From Stutzerimonas stutzeri (GTDB lineage Bacteria; Pseudomonadota; Gammaproteobacteria; Pseudomonadales; Pseudomonadaceae): a stretch of DNA of 64,000 nt. A program made the position numbers and the translations under genes. The stretch is taken from the NCBI RefSeq assembly GCF_024448955.1, contig NZ_JAMOIH010000005.1, positions 247,619-311,618 of the forward strand, read 5' to 3'. Shown here piece after piece: positions 51,696 through 63,039 of the stretch (positions are counted from its first letter, which is position 1; each line of letters begins with the position of its first letter). The notes under the pieces were generated by a model. It saw only the letters and a list, made by a program, of their open reading frames with translations, searched no databases and had not been told where the DNA came from.

Positions 51696-52091
51696 TCAGA
51701 TCGCCTCTTTACCGACGGTCGCTTTCAGAGCACTTAGGCAGCGTTCTTCGGCTGTATCGAGTTCCAGCTGCATCTGCTGAATGTCGAGCTGCTGTTGTTC
51801 GAGTTGCTGACGGCGTTCAGCGATCATGCCGAGCATGATGTTCAGCTGTTTCTGGTTACCGGCTTTGGGATCGTAGAGTTCGATCAGCGTCTTGCATTCG
51901 GCCAACGAAAAGCCGATGCGCTTGCCACGCAGGATCAGCTTCAGGGCAACGCGATCCTTGGGGCTGTAGATACGCTCCTGGCCACGGCGAGTGGGCGAGA
52001 GCATGCCCTGTTCTTCGTAGAAGCGAATGGCGCGGGTGGTGATATCCAGCTCATTGGCCAGATCGGAAATGCTGTAGGTCTGCTTTGCCAT
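51696..52091 (-). CDS. liuR: MerR-family regulator LiuR
   Basis: A 131-residue MerR-type regulator of branched-chain acid catabolism. The N-terminal winged helix (YSISDLANELDITTRAIRFYEEQGMLSP) and the following DRVALKLILRGKRIGFSL are typical; a long dimerisation coiled coil (ERRQQLEQQQLDIQQMQLEL) ends the chain. ATG at 52091 is chosen; a TTG four codons earlier is open. It sits at the downstream end of the liu-sco cluster rather than before liuA as in P. aeruginosa. A palindrome of LiuR type lies upstream of liuA. Confidence 0.87.
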   Translation of the reverse strand: MAKQTYSISDLANELDITTRAIRFYEEQGMLSPTRRGQERIYSPKDRVALKLILRGKRIGFSLAECKTLIELYDPKAGNQKQLNIMLGMIAERRQQLEQQQLDIQQMQLELDTAEERCLSALKATVGKEAI

Positions 52092-52212
52092 TAAGGTGTC
52101 CAATCTTGCGTCATCGGCTCAAGGTGAGCCGGCGTATCGTTCTTCAGGTGCCGGCAAGGCTACACTCGGGCGCCAGCGATGCACAGTGGCGCTTGGCTAT
52201 TGCGCGTTCAGC

Positions 52213-52839
52213 TCAGCGATGGATCGTGCAGCCGGTCGCGTCCTGCATCTGCTCGAAGCTCATCCCATCGGCCAACTCCACCAACTTCAGGCCCTGCTCG
52301 GTAACGTCTAGCACGCCCAGGTCGGTGATGATGCGATCGACCACGCCGACTCCGGTCAGCGGCAAGTCGCATTGCTCGATGATTTTGTGCGCGCCCTTGG
52401 CGGTGTGCTCCATCAACACGACGACCCGCTTGACGCCGGCAACCAAGTCCATGGCACCGCCCATGCCCTTGACCATCTTGCCGGGGATCATCCAGTTGGC
52501 CAGATCGCCTTTCTCCGAGACCTGCATGGCGCCGAGAATCGCGAGATTGATGTGACCGCCGCGGATCATGCCGAAGCTCATCGCGTTATCGAAGAAGGCG
52601 CTGCCGGGCAGGGCGGTGACGGTCTGCTTGCCGGCGTTGATCAGATCGGGATCGATTTCTTCCTCGGTTGGGAAGGGGCCGATGCCGAGCAGACCGTTTT
52701 CGCTCTGCAGCCAGACGTCCATGCCGTCCGGAATGTAGTTGGCGACGAGGGTCGGCAGGCCGATGCCGAGATTGACGTAGAAGCCATCCTGCAATTCCTG
52801 CGCGGCGCGCTGCGCCATCTGTTCGCGTGTCCAGGCCAT
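52213..52839 (-). CDS. scoB: 3-oxoacid CoA-transferase subunit B
   Basis: The 208-residue beta subunit of a SCOT-type CoA-transferase, which would move CoA from succinyl-CoA to acetoacetate (the product of LiuE and BdhA). The catalytic glutamate region [12 protein letters not shown] and the [14 protein letters not shown] motif are present. It starts 2 bp after the scoA stop (GGAGC upstream) and is therefore co-translated with it. Relatives in P. aeruginosa include the dehydrocarnitine CoA-transferase DhcB, so the exact acyl group is not certain. Confidence 0.9.
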   Translation of the reverse strand: MAWTREQMAQRAAQELQDGFYVNLGIGLPTLVANYIPDGMDVWLQSENGLLGIGPFPTEEEIDPDLINAGKQTVTALPGSAFFDNAMSFGMIRGGHINLAILGAMQVSEKGDLANWMIPGKMVKGMGGAMDLVAGVKRVVVLMEHTAKGAHKIIEQCDLPLTGVGVVDRIITDLGVLDVTEQGLKLVELADGMSFEQMQDATGCTIHR

Positions 52840-52841
52840 GA

Positions 52842-53537
52842 TCAGCTCCTCACCGTACGTTTTTCGATGCGCTTTTCGGCGTTCGGGTTGTGGATGATGC
52901 GCTGCACGTAGATGCCCGGCAGGTGGATCTGGTCGGGGTCCAGTTCGCCGGTTTCGACCAGCTCATCGACTTCCACCACGCAAACCTTGCCGGCCATGGC
53001 CGCGAGCGGGTTGAAATTACGCGCGGTTTTGTTGAAGACCAGGTTGCCCGCCTTGTCGGCTTTGAAAGCCTTAACCAGCGCGATGTCGGCAACCAGCGAT
53101 TCTTCCATCACGTACCACTCGCCGTTGAATTGGCGGGTTTCCTTACCTTCGGCAATCAGCGTGCCGTAGCCGGTCCGGGTATAGAACGCGGGAATGCCGG
53201 AGCCGCCAGCGCGCAACTTCTCGGCCAGCGTGCCCTGCGGGGTGAACTCGAGCTCCAATTCGCCCGCCAGGTATTGCCGCTCGAACTCTTTGTTCTCGCC
53301 CACATAGGAGGAAATCATCTTGCGCACCTGGCGCGTTTCCAGCAGCACGCCGAGGCCGAAACCGTCCACGCCGGCGTTATTGCTGATCACCGTGAGGTCT
53401 TTCTTGCCCGTGTCACGCAGCGCTTCGATCAAGGCCTCAGGAATGCCGCAAAGGCCGAAGCCGCCCACGGCAAGGGTCATGCCGTCCTCGACCAGGCCGT
53501 CGAGGGCCTGCTGGGCGTTGGGATAGATCTTGTTCAT
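52842..53537 (-). CDS. scoA: 3-oxoacid CoA-transferase subunit A
   Basis: The 231-residue alpha subunit of the CoA-transferase. It shows the family's glycine-rich [16 protein letters not shown] near the N terminus, [14 protein letters not shown], and the [20 protein letters not shown]oA-site segment. It forms a pair with scoB and lies 220 bp downstream of liuE on the same strand, separated by a MITE-like remnant. Activation of acetoacetate to acetoacetyl-CoA completes leucine and ketone-body breakdown. A dehydrocarnitine-type (DhcA) specificity is the main alternative. Confidence 0.9.
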   Translation of the reverse strand: MNKIYPNAQQALDGLVEDGMTLAVGGFGLCGIPEALIEALRDTGKKDLTVISNNAGVDGFGLGVLLETRQVRKMISSYVGENKEFERQYLAGELELEFTPQGTLAEKLRAGGSGIPAFYTRTGYGTLIAEGKETRQFNGEWYVMEESLVADIALVKAFKADKAGNLVFNKTARNFNPLAAMAGKVCVVEVDELVETGELDPDQIHLPGIYVQRIIHNPNAEKRIEKRTVRS

Positions 53538-53559
53538 GTGAGCCCCTTTTTTCCATTAA

Positions 53560-53730
53560 CAGGCTGTTCTGCGTAGCCTGGCCGGTCGCACGACTCAGTG
53601 GTCAGAAATCGCTTGGAATCGCCAGCCCCGGTCAAATGCTCATTTACAACTCGTAAAACTCAATCGCAACCCCGGTCCGCTCAGCAATTTCTGTCTTTTC
53701 TTGGCTACTTCGCCAACGTTTTATGACCTG
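53560..53730. mobile_element. diverged MITE-like element, second copy
   Basis: The segment begins CAGGCTGTT, contains GCTCATTTACAAC and ends with CGCCAACGTTTTATGACCTG, in the same order as the reverse complement of the element at 47238-47448. It is shorter and one end is decayed. Both copies are followed by CTAG at the same side. It separates liuE from scoA. Confidence 0.6.
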
Positions 53731-53756
53731 CTAGCCAGCACTCGCAGACGCCGCCG

Positions 53757-54659
53757 TTACTGCGCGCTAAGCCTCGCCCGTGCGACCCGCGAACCGTTGG
53801 GTCGCCCCAGTACGTCGCTGATGCGTTGCCCTGCGACAACCAGCGCATCCAGATCGATCCCCGTCTCGATGCCCAGGCCGTTAAGCATGTAGAGCACATC
53901 CTCGCTGGCAACGTTGCCACTGGCGCCCTTCGCATAAGGACAGCCGCCGAGCCCGGCGACCGAGCTGTCGAATACGCAGACGCCTTCCAGCAGACTGGCA
54001 TAGATATTAGCCAGCGCCTGGCCGTAGGTATCGTGAAAATGCCCGGCGAGCTTGTCATGCGGCACTTCGCGGCTGACGGCCTCGATCAGCTGACGGGTTT
54101 TGCCCGGCGTGCCGGTGCCGATGGTGTCGCCCAGCGAGACCTCGTAGCAGCCCATGGCGAACAGTTCGCGTGCCACGTGGGCGACGCGCTTCGGGTCGAT
54201 TTCACCTTCATAAGGACAGCCCAGCACGCAGGACACATAGCCACGCACCTGAATGCCGTTCTCGCGCGCCGCCTCCATCAGCGGGGCGAAGCGCGCCAGA
54301 CTCTCGTCGATGGAGCAATTGATGTTCTTCTGTGAGAACGCCTCGGACGCGGCGCCGAACACTGCGACTTCATTTACACCGGCTTCGATGGCGGCTTCGA
54401 GGCCTTTCAGGTTCGGCGTCAGGGCGGCGTAGGTCACGCCCGGTTTTTGCCGGATCTGCGCGAAGACATCGGCCGAGCCGGCCATCTGCGGCACCCATTT
54501 GGGCGACACGAAGCTGCCGATCTCGATGTACTGCAGGCCGGCGGCGCTGAGGTCGTCCACCAACCGCACCTTGTCGGCGATGCTGATCGGCTGCTTCTCA
54601 TTCTGCAGGCCGTCACGCGGGCCGACTTCGACTAGACGGACGTGTTTGGGCAGGCTCAT
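53757..54659 (-). CDS. liuE: hydroxymethylglutaryl-CoA lyase
   Basis: It splits 3-hydroxy-3-methylglutaryl-CoA into acetyl-CoA and acetoacetate, the last step of the leucine pathway. The 300-residue TIM barrel has the substrate/metal motif [13 protein letters not shown], the metal histidines in GHFHDTYG, and the catalytic cysteine loop [23 protein letters not shown] precedes the ATG at 54659. It is the fifth gene of liuABCDE; a short REP lies between it and liuD. Confidence 0.96.
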   Translation of the reverse strand: MSLPKHVRLVEVGPRDGLQNEKQPISIADKVRLVDDLSAAGLQYIEIGSFVSPKWVPQMAGSADVFAQIRQKPGVTYAALTPNLKGLEAAIEAGVNEVAVFGAASEAFSQKNINCSIDESLARFAPLMEAARENGIQVRGYVSCVLGCPYEGEIDPKRVAHVARELFAMGCYEVSLGDTIGTGTPGKTRQLIEAVSREVPHDKLAGHFHDTYGQALANIYASLLEGVCVFDSSVAGLGGCPYAKGASGNVASEDVLYMLNGLGIETGIDLDALVVAGQRISDVLGRPNGSRVARARLSAQ

Positions 54660-54738
54660 TTGTTCTCCATGGGTGTCGCGATGTTTGCAGCGTCACCTGG
54701 GTTAGTGGTTAGTTCTGAAAACATTTTCTATCGTGCCT

Positions 54739-54761
54739 GGTGGGCTGAAGCCCACCCTACA
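54739..54761. repeat. single REP-like palindrome between liuE and liuD
   Basis: GGTGGGCTGAAGCCCACCCTAC belongs to the same family as the copies near moaA, zipA and fliS. Confidence 0.75.
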
Positions 54762-54790
54762 AGGACCGTCACGCCGTTTACCAACCGGCG

Positions 54791-56761
54791 TCAGGCGTCT
54801 TCCATCTCCAGCAATACCGCGCCTTCGTTGACCATGTCACCTTCCGCGCAGAACAGGCTTTTGACCACACCGGCCTGTTGCGCACGGATGCTGTGTTCCA
54901 TCTTCATCGCCTCCAGCACGACCAGTGTGGTACCGGCTTCGACATGCTGCCCGGCCTCGACCAGCACCCGCACGATGCTGCCATTCATAGGCGCGGTCAT
55001 GCCGCCGTGATGTTGATGGCTGGCTTCGACTTCCGCGATGGGATCGAAGGCGGTGACGGCTTGCAGCTCGCCGTTCCATTCGAGGTACAGCGTGCGACCC
55101 TTCCGGATAGCTTTCGGCTGGCGTGAGGCTTCTGCTTTTGTAGGAGCGAGCTTGCTCGCGAAGGCGGTTTCCGAGGAGGTTGATTCGCGAGCAAGCTCGC
55201 TCCTACGGGCATTAGCATCAATGTGTACCAAGCGGCTTTCGCCATTGCATTGCAGATGCACGCCAATCCGTGCCGGCATGCCGAAACGCAGTCCATCACG
55301 CTTTGCCCAAGGCGAGTGCAGGTCGTCTTCACGGACCTTGGCCGGTTCGCTCTGCACGAACAGCTCGCCCGCCAGCTGCCAGAACGCGTCACTCAGCTCG
55401 CCGGGCGTGCGCATCAGCTCGGCTTCATGGCGCGGAATGAAACCGGTGTCCAGCTCTGCCGCTGCGAATGCGGGATGACCAATGACGCGACGCAGGAAGG
55501 CGAGGTTGGTACGCACGCCGCCCACGCTGGTCTCATCCAGCATGGCCAGCAAACGCAGGCGCGCTTCCTCGCGGTTCTCACCCCAGGCGATCAGCTTGCC
55601 AAGCATCGGGTCGTAGAAAGGCGAGACCGTATCGCCCTCGGCTACACCGCTGTCCACACGGCGGCCCGGACCTGAGGCGGACTCACGATACAAATCGAGG
55701 ATGCCAGTGGCGGGCAGGAAGTCGTTATCCGGATCTTCGGCATACAGCCGCACCTCGATGGCGTGGCCATTGAGCGGCACCTGATCCTGGGTGATCGGCA
55801 GCGGTTCGCCGCGCGCAACGCGGATTTGCCAGGCCACCAGATCGAGGCCGGTGATGGCTTCGGTGACAGGATGCTCGACCTGCAGGCGTGTGTTCATTTC
55901 CATGAAGAAGAACTCGCCACGGGCATCGAGCAAAAACTCCACCGTGCCGGCGCCGACATAACCAATAGCCTGTGCGGCCTTTACCGCCGCTTCGCCCATC
56001 GCTCGGCGCAGTTCGGGTGAGAGCCCCGGTGCGGGCGCTTCCTCGACCACCTTCTGATGGCGGCGCTGGATCGAACAGTCGCGCTCGTTGAGGTACAGGC
56101 AGTTGCCGTGCTGGTCGGCGAATACCTGGATTTCCACGTGGCGCGGCTTGAGCACGTACTTCTCGACCAGCATGCGCGAGTCGCCGAACGAGGACTGCGC
56201 CTCGCGCTGGGCCGATTGCAGCGCTTCGGCGAGATCCGCTTCACGCTCGACGACCTTCATGCCCTTGCCGCCGCCGCCCGCAGTGGCCTTGAGCAGGACC
56301 GGATAGCCGATCTGGTCTGCCGCCGTGCGAAAGGTTTCCACGTCCTGCGCTTCGCCGTGATAGCCGGGCACCAGCGGCACGCCAGCTTTTTCCATCAATG
56401 CCTTGGCGGCCGACTTGCTGCCCATGGCGTCGATGGCCGAGGCGGGCGGGCCGAGGAAGATCAGCCCGGCGTCTTCGATAGCACGGGCGAAATCGGCGTT
56501 TTCGGAGAGGAAGCCGTAGCCAGGATGAATCGCCTGGGCGCCGCTGGCTTTTGCCGCGGCGATCAGTTTGTCGATCTGAAGGTAGCTTTCCGCTGGCTTG
56601 GCGCCGCCGAGGTCAACGCGGATGTCCGCTTCACGGGCATGGCGTGCGTCACGGTCGATGGCGCTGTGCACGGCGACGGTGGTCAGGCCCATGGCTTTGG
56701 CGGTGCGCATCACGCGGCAGGCTATCTCGCCGCGGTTGGCGACCAGGAGGGTGGTTATCAT
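54791..56761 (-). CDS. liuD: methylcrotonoyl-CoA carboxylase biotin-carrying alpha subunit
   Basis: This subunit carboxylates biotin with ATP and bicarbonate for 3-methylcrotonyl-CoA carboxylation. The 656 residues contain the biotin carboxylase domain (1-445; ATP loop KATAGGGGKGMK, then FMEMNTRLQVEHPVTE), a linking domain, and the C-terminal biotinyl domain with AMKM, biotin-lysine Lys620. Oddly, residues about 519-541 (RRSELAREST...AFASKLAPTK) are encoded by a complete REP inverted pair read in frame, in the weakly conserved linking domain. Total length is still normal for the family. GGAGCC precedes the ATG at 56761. Confidence 0.95.
   Translation of the reverse strand: MITTLLVANRGEIACRVMRTAKAMGLTTVAVHSAIDRDARHAREADIRVDLGGAKPAESYLQIDKLIAAAKASGAQAIHPGYGFLSENADFARAIEDAGLIFLGPPASAIDAMGSKSAAKALMEKAGVPLVPGYHGEAQDVETFRTAADQIGYPVLLKATAGGGGKGMKVVEREADLAEALQSAQREAQSSFGDSRMLVEKYVLKPRHVEIQVFADQHGNCLYLNERDCSIQRRHQKVVEEAPAPGLSPELRRAMGEAAVKAAQAIGYVGAGTVEFLLDARGEFFFMEMNTRLQVEHPVTEAITGLDLVAWQIRVARGEPLPITQDQVPLNGHAIEVRLYAEDPDNDFLPATGILDLYRESASGPGRRVDSGVAEGDTVSPFYDPMLGKLIAWGENREEARLRLLAMLDETSVGGVRTNLAFLRRVIGHPAFAAAELDTGFIPRHEAELMRTPGELSDAFWQLAGELFVQSEPAKVREDDLHSPWAKRDGLRFGMPARIGVHLQCNGESRLVHIDANARRSELARESTSSETAFASKLAPTKAEASRQPKAIRKGRTLYLEWNGELQAVTAFDPIAEVEASHQHHGGMTAPMNGSIVRVLVEAGQHVEAGTTLVVLEAMKMEHSIRAQQAGVVKSLFCAEGDMVNEGAVLLEMEDA
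55140..55206. repeat. REP inverted pair inside liuD
   Basis: Two perfectly complementary 23-bp arms (55140-55162 and 55184-55206), each of the GTAGGAGCGAGCTTGCTCGC type, face each other across 21 bp within the liuD coding region. The same arm type occurs in the intergenic composite elements. Reading frame is preserved. Confidence 0.92.
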
Positions 56762-56905
56762 TTTTGTGGCTCCTGCGTGGCCTTGAGTATGTTTCCCCTC
56801 ACCCTAGCCCTCTCCCCAGAGGGGCGAGGGGATGACGGGGTGAGGCGAGGGAATGGTGTGGTTTGGCAGACGGTGGGTCGCCTGATTGACGTGGTAAGGC
56901 GAGCA

Positions 56906-57245
56906 TGGTTGCCGTAGCTGCGAGCTAGCACCGTGGTGCAAACGCTGCATGAAACAACCCCCTCGCCCCTTTGGGGAGAGGGGGCAGACTTCCAGACGAA
57001 CCCGGACAACAAGCGTCCCCCAACCAGGCCGGTCTGCGCTTTTCGAGAAAGGCATTCAACCCCTCCTGGCCTTCGAGACTGACGCGGATACGCGCGATAG
57101 CGTTTTCGGTGTAACGGCGCAGCGCTGCCATCGTTGCCGTCGCTGCGAGCTGACGTCACGGCCCAATCGCTGCACGAAACAACCCCCTCGCCCCCTTGGG
57201 GAGAGGGCTGGGGAGAGGGGGCAGACTTCCAGACGAACCCGGACA
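56906..57245. repeat. tandem duplication of the liuC tail and its downstream spacer
   Basis: The 484-bp liuC-liuD spacer consists largely of a duplication. The segment 56906-57130 (spacer sequence with a CCCCTCGCCC...GGGGAGAGGGG palindrome, then the liuC 3' end) repeats the arrangement starting at 57131 and running into liuC. A third related CTCTCCCCAGAGGGGCGAGGGG palindrome lies at about 56809-56835. Confidence 0.82.
57008..57130 (-). pseudogene. duplicated 3' fragment of liuC
   Basis: Minus-strand translation gives AALRRYTENAIARIRVS, EGQEGLNAFLEKR and PAWLGDA, nearly the same as the last 40 residues of LiuC at 57246-57370, with scattered silent and some amino-acid differences. The stop codon is lost (TGT for TGA). 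It has no start region and is not expected to be functional. Confidence 0.82.
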
Positions 57246-58049
57246 TCAAGCGTCCCCTAACCAGGCCGGTTTGCGCTTTTCCAGAAAGGCATTCAGCCCT
57301 TCCTGTCCTTCGGGGCTGACGCGGATGCGCGCAATGGCGTTTTCGGTATAACGACGCAGCGCCGGACTCAACGAAGCGCTGCTGGCCTCACGCATCAGGT
57401 CCTTGCTGGCGCGCATGGCCTGTGGACTATTGAGCAGCAGATTGTCGATCCAGCTATCAAGACCATCATCCAGTTCCGCCGTTGCATAGGTTTCGGACAA
57501 CAAACCGAGCTCGCATGCGCGCTCGCCGCTGAAGCGCTCGCCGGTCATGGCGTAACGGCGCGTGGCGCGTTCACCGATGGCCTTGACCACGAAGGGGCTG
57601 ATTACCGCCGGTGCTAGGCCGATGCGCACCTCCGAAAGCGACAGCTGCGCGTCGTGAGCACCGATGGCCATGTCGCAACAGGCGATCAAACCGACAGCGC
57701 CGCCGAATGCCGCACCTTGCACTACCGCCAGGGTTGGCAGTTTCAGGTGGTAAAGGCTGTACATCAGCTCGGCCAGTTCGCGGGCGTCGGTGAGGTTGGC
57801 CTCGAAATCCAGCTTGGCTGACTGCTGCATCCAGGCGAGATCGGCGCCCGCCGAGAAATGCTTGCCGCGACCACGCAACAGCAGGAAGCGCAGGTCTTTG
57901 TTCGCCTGCACCTGATCGATGGCCAGCACCAGTTCGCGGATCATTTCAGCATTGAAGGCGTTGTTCTTTTCCGGGCGGTCGAGCCAGAGGGTGGCGAAGC
58001 CCTTGTTGCTGTATTCGAGTTCAATAGTTTGAAAGGAGGACGTGTTCAT
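57246..58049 (-). CDS. liuC: methylglutaconyl-CoA hydratase
   Basis: A 267-residue crotonase-fold enzyme that hydrates 3-methylglutaconyl-CoA to HMG-CoA in leucine breakdown. The oxyanion-hole segments are visible (GKHFSAGADLAWM and VQGAAFGGAVGLIACCDMAIG), as is the C-terminal trimer helix region. AGGAACCTGAT lies before the ATG at 58049. It is third in liuABCDE, 80 bp after liuB. Its 3' end is duplicated downstream (see 57008-57130), but the gene itself is complete. Confidence 0.95.
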   Translation of the reverse strand: MNTSSFQTIELEYSNKGFATLWLDRPEKNNAFNAEMIRELVLAIDQVQANKDLRFLLLRGRGKHFSAGADLAWMQQSAKLDFEANLTDARELAELMYSLYHLKLPTLAVVQGAAFGGAVGLIACCDMAIGAHDAQLSLSEVRIGLAPAVISPFVVKAIGERATRRYAMTGERFSGERACELGLLSETYATAELDDGLDSWIDNLLLNSPQAMRASKDLMREASSASLSPALRRYTENAIARIRVSPEGQEGLNAFLEKRKPAWLGDA

Positions 58050-58129
58050 ATCAGGTTCCTGCAGCGAAGGTCTACGGCCCGTTGCTGGAGGCGGGACGTC
58101 ACGCCACCAGCGTCGTTATCGGCTTTTCT

Positions 58130-59737
<1,608 letters not shown>

Positions 59738-59799
59738 AAAAAACCTCGAAAAAAGCGCTATAGGCTGGAGGCTGGACGAGGAACGAGATGGTTTTCATC

Positions 59800-59878
59800 G
59801 TAGGGTGGGTTGGGGCGGCGTTCCGCTTCAGCCCACCACTCTGTACTCCGTGGACGGTGGGCTGAAGCCCACCCTACG
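59800..59878. repeat. REP-like inverted pair between liuA and liuB
   Basis: GTAGGGTGGG...CTTCAGCCCACC and GGTGGGCTGAAGCCCACCCTAC face each other within the 173-bp liuA-liuB spacer, where they could affect message stability between the two genes. Confidence 0.8.
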
Positions 59879-59910
59879 GACCAATCGTCCAGCCTCCAGC
59901 GCCTTTGTTC

Positions 59911-61074
59911 TTATTTCGTTTCGTTAAACAACTCGCGCCCAATCAGCATGCGGCGGATCTCGCTGGTACCAGCGCCGATCTCGTAGAGCTTGGCGTCGCG
60001 CAGCAAACGGCCGGTGGGGAATTCATTGATGTAGCCGTTGCCGCCCAAAATCTGGATCGCCTGCAGGGCCATTTGAGTCGCCGCTTCGGCGGTGTAGAGG
60101 ATGACGCCGGCGGCATCCTTGCGGGTGGTCTCGCCGCGGTCGCAGGCCTGCGCCACGGTGTAGAGATAGGCGCGGCTGGCGTTGAGCTGGGTGTACATGT
60201 CGGCCACCTTGCCCTGGATGAACTGAAATTCACCGATGCTCTGGCCGAACTGCTTGCGGTCGTGGATGTAAGGCACCACCACGTCCAGGCACGCCTGCAT
60301 GATTCCGACAGGGCCACCGGCGAGGACCACGCGTTCATAGTCCAGGCCGCTCATCAGCACCTTGACGCCACCATTCTCCACGCCCAGCACGTTCTCTTCC
60401 GGCACTTCGACGTCATCGAAGAACAGCTCGCAGGTGTTGGAGCCGCGCATGCCGAGCTTGTCGAATTTGTTACCGCGCGAGAAACCCTTCCAATCGCGCT
60501 CGACGATGAAGGCGGTGATGCCGTGCGGGCCCTTGTCCAGGTCGGTCTTGGCGTAGATCACGTAGGTGTTGGCGTCCGGGCCGTTGGTGATCCAGGTCTT
60601 GCTGCCGTTGAGCACGAAGCTGTCACCCTTGCGGTCGGCGCGCAGCTTCATCGAAACCACGTCGGAGCCGGCGTTCGGCTCGCTCATTGCCAACGCGCCT
60701 ATGTGTTCGCCAGACACCAGCTTGGGCAGGTACTTGGCTTTTTGCGCCGGTGTGCCGTTGCGGTTGATCTGATTGACGCAGAGGTTGGAGTGCGCGCCGT
60801 AGGACAGGCCGACCGAGGCCGAGCCGCGGCTGATTTCTTCGAGCGCGATGACATGCGCCAGATAACCCATCCCGGCGCCGCCGTATTCCTCGTCTATGGT
60901 GATACCGAGCAGGCCCATGTCGCCGAACTTGCGCCACATGTCGTTGGGGAAGAGGTTGTCGCGGTCGATGGCTTCGGCGCGCGGTGCCACCTCGTCGGCA
61001 ACGAAGCCGCGCACCTGATCGCGCAGCATGTCGACGGTTTCACCAAGGGCAAAGTTGAGGCCGGAATAGTTCAT
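59911..61074 (-). CDS. liuA: isovaleryl-CoA dehydrogenase
   Basis: This FAD-dependent acyl-CoA dehydrogenase converts isovaleryl-CoA to 3-methylcrotonyl-CoA. The 387 residues carry the flavin/substrate motifs [11 protein letters not shown] and [14 protein letters not shown]. Unlike most family members, the catalytic glutamate lies in the isovaleryl-type position ([12 protein letters not shown]). AGGTGG precedes the ATG at 61074. It is the first structural gene of the liu operon. A LiuR-type palindrome overlaps its predicted -10. Confidence 0.95.
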   Translation of the reverse strand: MNYSGLNFALGETVDMLRDQVRGFVADEVAPRAEAIDRDNLFPNDMWRKFGDMGLLGITIDEEYGGAGMGYLAHVIALEEISRGSASVGLSYGAHSNLCVNQINRNGTPAQKAKYLPKLVSGEHIGALAMSEPNAGSDVVSMKLRADRKGDSFVLNGSKTWITNGPDANTYVIYAKTDLDKGPHGITAFIVERDWKGFSRGNKFDKLGMRGSNTCELFFDDVEVPEENVLGVENGGVKVLMSGLDYERVVLAGGPVGIMQACLDVVVPYIHDRKQFGQSIGEFQFIQGKVADMYTQLNASRAYLYTVAQACDRGETTRKDAAGVILYTAEAATQMALQAIQILGGNGYINEFPTGRLLRDAKLYEIGAGTSEIRRMLIGRELFNETK

Positions 61075-61212
61075 GTAGCCACCTGCTTATAGTTGTTCTG
61101 GTTCTGGGTGCCGCACGCCGTAAAGGCTGTTTACCTGGCGTCCGGTGCTTTGATTTGCCGCGCTCACATTGCTTTTTTCGGTGTGGGTGCGGTGGGTTGT
61201 CACGCTGTTACC

Positions 61213-61228
61213 TTTACGTTAACGTAAT
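61213..61228. promoter_or_regulatory. LiuR operator and liuA promoter region
   Basis: The perfect 14-bp palindrome TTACGTTAACGTAA (61214-61227) matches the known LiuR-type motif of proteobacteria. On the minus strand TTGACA at 61249-61244 and TACGTT at 61226-61221, 17 bp apart, form a promoter for liuA whose -10 lies within the palindrome. The same site could serve the divergent acyl-CoA synthetase gene. Confidence 0.8.
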
Positions 61229-61309
61229 CAAGCCCGGAATGACTGTCAACACTCCAGCGTTCCGGGAACGCAAGGCCTCATAACAAACACAAGACTGAGG
61301 AGTTTCGAC

Positions 61310-62986
61310 ATGAGTCTTCCGAGCTACACCTGCGGACCGCAGACCAAACCCCTGCTGGCGATGACCATCGGAGCGGCCTTCGACCAGACAGTCGAGCGGT
61401 TCTCCGACCGTGAGGCCTTGGTCGTGCGTCATCAGAACGTGCGTTACACCTGGGCGCAGCTGGCCGAAGAAGTAGATCGCTGCGCTCGTGGTTTGCTGGC
61501 GCTCGGCCTTCAGCCCGGGGACCGGCTGGGGATCTGGTCGCCGAACAACGCGCAGTGGTGCATCACCCAATTCGCAACGGCCAAAGCGGGCGTGGTGCTG
61601 GTGAACATCAACCCGGCCTACCGCCTCAACGAACTCGAATACGCGCTCAAGCAATCCGGTTGTCGCTGGCTGATCTGCGCCGATGCCTTCAAGACCTCCG
61701 ACTACCATGCGATGCTCCATGAGCTGTTGCCGGAGCTGGAACGCTCCGCCGTGGGTGCCTTGCAAAGCCACATGCTGCCGGAGCTGCGCGGCGTGATCAG
61801 TCTGTGCGACACGCCTGTGGACGGCATGCTGCTGTGGAAAGGCCTGATGGATATGGCCGAAAGTGTCGGCCCCGAGCAACTGCGTCAATGCGGCGAGCAG
61901 CTGCAGTTCGACGACCCGATCAATATTCAGTACACCTCAGGCACCACAGGGTTCCCCAAAGGCGCCACCCTCAGCCACTACAACATTCTCAACAACGGTT
62001 ACATGGTCGGTGAAAGCCTGAAGCTCACCGAGCACGACCGGCTGGTGATTCCGGTGCCGCTGTATCACTGCTTCGGCATGGTCATGGGCAACCTCGGCTG
62101 CGTGACCCATGGCACCACGATGATCTATCCGAGTGCCGCCTTCGAGCCGCTCGCCGCCCTGCAGGCCGCAGCGGAAGAGAAAGCCACGGGCATGTACGGC
62201 GTGCCGACCATGTTCATTGCCATGCTCGATCATCCGGAGCGTCAGTCGCTGGACCTGAGCCATCTGCGCACCGGGATCATGGCCGGCTCAACCTGCCCGA
62301 TCGAGGTGATGAAGCGCGTCATCGACGACATGCACCTGAATGAAATGCAGATCGCCTACGGCATGACCGAGACCAGTCCGGTATCGACCCAGACCGCGGC
62401 CGACGACGACCTGGAGCGTCGTGTTACCAGCGTCGGACGCACCCAGCCGCACCTGGAAAGCAAGATTGTCGATGAGCACAACCGCATCGTCCCGCGCGGG
62501 CAGATCGGCGAGCTTTGTACTCGAGGCTACAGTGTGATGCTGGGCTACTGGAACAACCCGGAAGCGACGGCTGGCGCCATTGATGGCGCGCGCTGGATGC
62601 ATACCGGGGACTTGGCGATCATGGACGATGAGGGCTATCTAAAAATCGTCGGGCGTAATAAAGACATGATCATTCGTGGCGGTGAGAACGTGTACCCGCG
62701 CGAGATCGAAGAATTCCTCTTCACCCACCCCGCCGTCGCGGACGTTCAGGTGATCGGCGTGCCGGACAAAACCTACGGCGAAGAGATCGTAGCCTGGGTC
62801 AAGCTGCACCCGGGGCACGAAGCCAGTTCCGACGCACTGCGTGATTTCTGCAAAGGCAAGATCGCGCATTTCAAGACGCCGCGACACTTCAAATTCGTCG
62901 ATGAATTCCCGATGACCATCAGCGGCAAGGTGCAGAAATTCCGCATGCGTGAAGTGAGCGTGGCCGAACTCGGGCTCACCGAATAA
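61310..62986 (+). CDS. acyl-CoA synthetase (AMP-forming), FadD/AcsF-like
   Basis: A 558-residue ANL-family ligase that activates a carboxylic acid to its CoA ester through an acyl-AMP. The ATP loop [18 protein letters not shown], the [10 protein letters not shown] motif, the hinge region [22 protein letters not shown] and the C-terminal catalytic lysine (ISGKVQKF) are all present. GAGGAG lies 8 bp before the ATG at 61310. It diverges from liuA around the LiuR palindrome, so a short or branched fatty acid such as isovalerate is a reasonable substrate (inference). Confidence 0.9.
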   Translation: MSLPSYTCGPQTKPLLAMTIGAAFDQTVERFSDREALVVRHQNVRYTWAQLAEEVDRCARGLLALGLQPGDRLGIWSPNNAQWCITQFATAKAGVVLVNINPAYRLNELEYALKQSGCRWLICADAFKTSDYHAMLHELLPELERSAVGALQSHMLPELRGVISLCDTPVDGMLLWKGLMDMAESVGPEQLRQCGEQLQFDDPINIQYTSGTTGFPKGATLSHYNILNNGYMVGESLKLTEHDRLVIPVPLYHCFGMVMGNLGCVTHGTTMIYPSAAFEPLAALQAAAEEKATGMYGVPTMFIAMLDHPERQSLDLSHLRTGIMAGSTCPIEVMKRVIDDMHLNEMQIAYGMTETSPVSTQTAADDDLERRVTSVGRTQPHLESKIVDEHNRIVPRGQIGELCTRGYSVMLGYWNNPEATAGAIDGARWMHTGDLAIMDDEGYLKIVGRNKDMIIRGGENVYPREIEEFLFTHPAVADVQVIGVPDKTYGEEIVAWVKLHPGHEASSDALRDFCKGKIAHFKTPRHFKFVDEFPMTISGKVQKFRMREVSVAELGLTE

Positions 62987-63039
62987 CAACAACGCTGGCC
63001 GGTCCAGCCGGCTGCATGTCCCGGATACGGAGTTAGCCG

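Noticed and set aside
56804..57055. Short ORFs across the CCCCTCGCCC/GGGGAGAGGGG palindromes
   Set aside because: They are read-through of low-complexity repeat and the duplicated liuC tail, with no independent start or conserved content.
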